A stretch of 11,548 nt of DNA, taken from the NCBI GenBank assembly GCA_019421725.1, contig JAHZES010000014.1, positions 7,913 to 19,460 of the forward strand, in the 5' to 3' direction. The notes below the pieces were generated by a model, which was given only the letters and a program-made list of their open reading frames with translations, was not told the DNA's origin and did no database searches. Origin of the DNA: Clostridiales bacterium (GTDB taxonomy: Bacteria; Bacillota; Clostridia; Oscillospirales; Acutalibacteraceae). Below are positions 11,234 through 11,548 of this stretch, piece after piece (position 1 is the first letter of the stretch; each line of letters opens with the position of its first letter). A program made the position numbers and the translations under genes.

Positions 11234-11548
11234 ATGATGTCTGTTCAAAATCAGCAGAAAAACGCCGACCGGTTCACCGGTTTTCCGATGTTTACGACCG
11301 TGCAAGACCCGCCGTGCCGGAATATCCGGTGAAACTGATCTGTGAATATCTTGGCAGGCGTCCGGAGCTGACGGTCGATCTGGGGAGCGGAACGGGTCTC
11401 TCTTCTCTTGTGTGGAAGGAGCATTGCGACCGTGTGATCGGCGTGGAGCCGAACGGAGAGATGTTGGCCGAAGCCAGAAAAAAAGAAGGGGGAAACCTTT
11501 CGTTCCGTCAGGGCTTCAGCAACCGGACCGGGCTGGACTCAGAGTGTG
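11234..11548 (+). pseudogene. Class I SAM-dependent methyltransferase, frameshifted and cut by the window end
   Basis: The start ATG (11234, or 11237) follows AGGAG. The first frame reads MMSVQNQQKNADRFTGF and then leaves the family pattern, hitting a stop 33 codons in. From base 11284 the next frame carries on with SDVYDRARPAVPEYPVKLIC, VDLGSGTGLSS (SAM-binding motif I) and VIGVEPNGEMLAEARKK (motif II region) to the window end. RFTGFSDVYDRARP is the expected N-terminus of this family, so one T is missing from the T4 run at 11281-11284. The change may be a real mutation, a phase-variable tract or a sequencing error in a short homopolymer. The gene lies 33 bases after the aldo/keto reductase with no terminator between. 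The methyl acceptor is unknown. Confidence 0.8.

Overview
The window looks like chromosomal DNA from a low-to-mid GC Gram-positive bacterium of the class Clostridia, probably near the Oscillospiraceae/Ruminococcaceae. The grounds are strong GGAGG-type ribosome binding sites, sigma-A promoters close to TTGACA-17-TATAAT, a perfect CIRCE element, intrinsic hairpin-plus-T terminators, and families common in that group (DUF6472, YoaP-type acetyltransferase, DUF2087, DUF2752/DUF4234). GC content is in the low-to-mid fifties by eye. The placement is inferred from gene content, not from a search.

Layout, left to right. (1) 3-1121 (+): 3' part of a divergent PurF-type amidophosphoribosyltransferase, ended by a terminator. 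(2) 1225-2121 (+): an AraC-type regulator fused to a GyrI-like effector domain, with its own terminator and a possible internal translation start. (3) 2247-2333 (+): tRNA-Leu(CAA) with promoter and terminator. (4) 2396-5037 (-): a leftward run consisting of a winged-helix regulator, a two-helix membrane protein, a DUF2087 protein, a very short ORF, a frameshifted small conserved gene, a GNAT/YoaP acetyltransferase and the N-terminal stub of an ABC exporter. (5) 5357-6043 (+): internal fragment of an FAD-dependent oxidoreductase, lacking both ends. (6) 6047-6898 (-): an RmlD-like sugar-nucleotide reductase with a strong promoter. (7) 7078-8129 (-): an Hsp20 chaperone behind a CIRCE element and a 200-nt leader, then a small HEAT-repeat protein. 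(8) 8503-9350 (+): two translationally coupled membrane proteins (DUF2752, DUF4234) behind a good promoter. (9) 9571-11548 (+): a likely operon of a three-helix membrane protein, a small Cys-rich DUF6472 protein, a YdhF-type aldo/keto reductase and the start of a SAM methyltransferase whose frame is broken by one base.

The most notable feature is a concentration of gene decay between about 2.4 and 6.0 kb. One gene has a 4-bp tandem duplication, one is a 5' stub and one has lost both ends, all beside a regulator that appears otherwise intact. CIRCE points to HrcA heat-shock control of hsp20. I see no CRISPR array, integrase, transposase, toxin-antitoxin pair or recognisable defence system, and nothing here that I would call a new biological system with confidence. 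The best second-look items are the AraC internal start, the palindrome in the divergent promoter at 5050-5097, the long hsp20 leader with a 13-codon ORF, and the attenuator-like terminator upstream of the membrane-protein gene.
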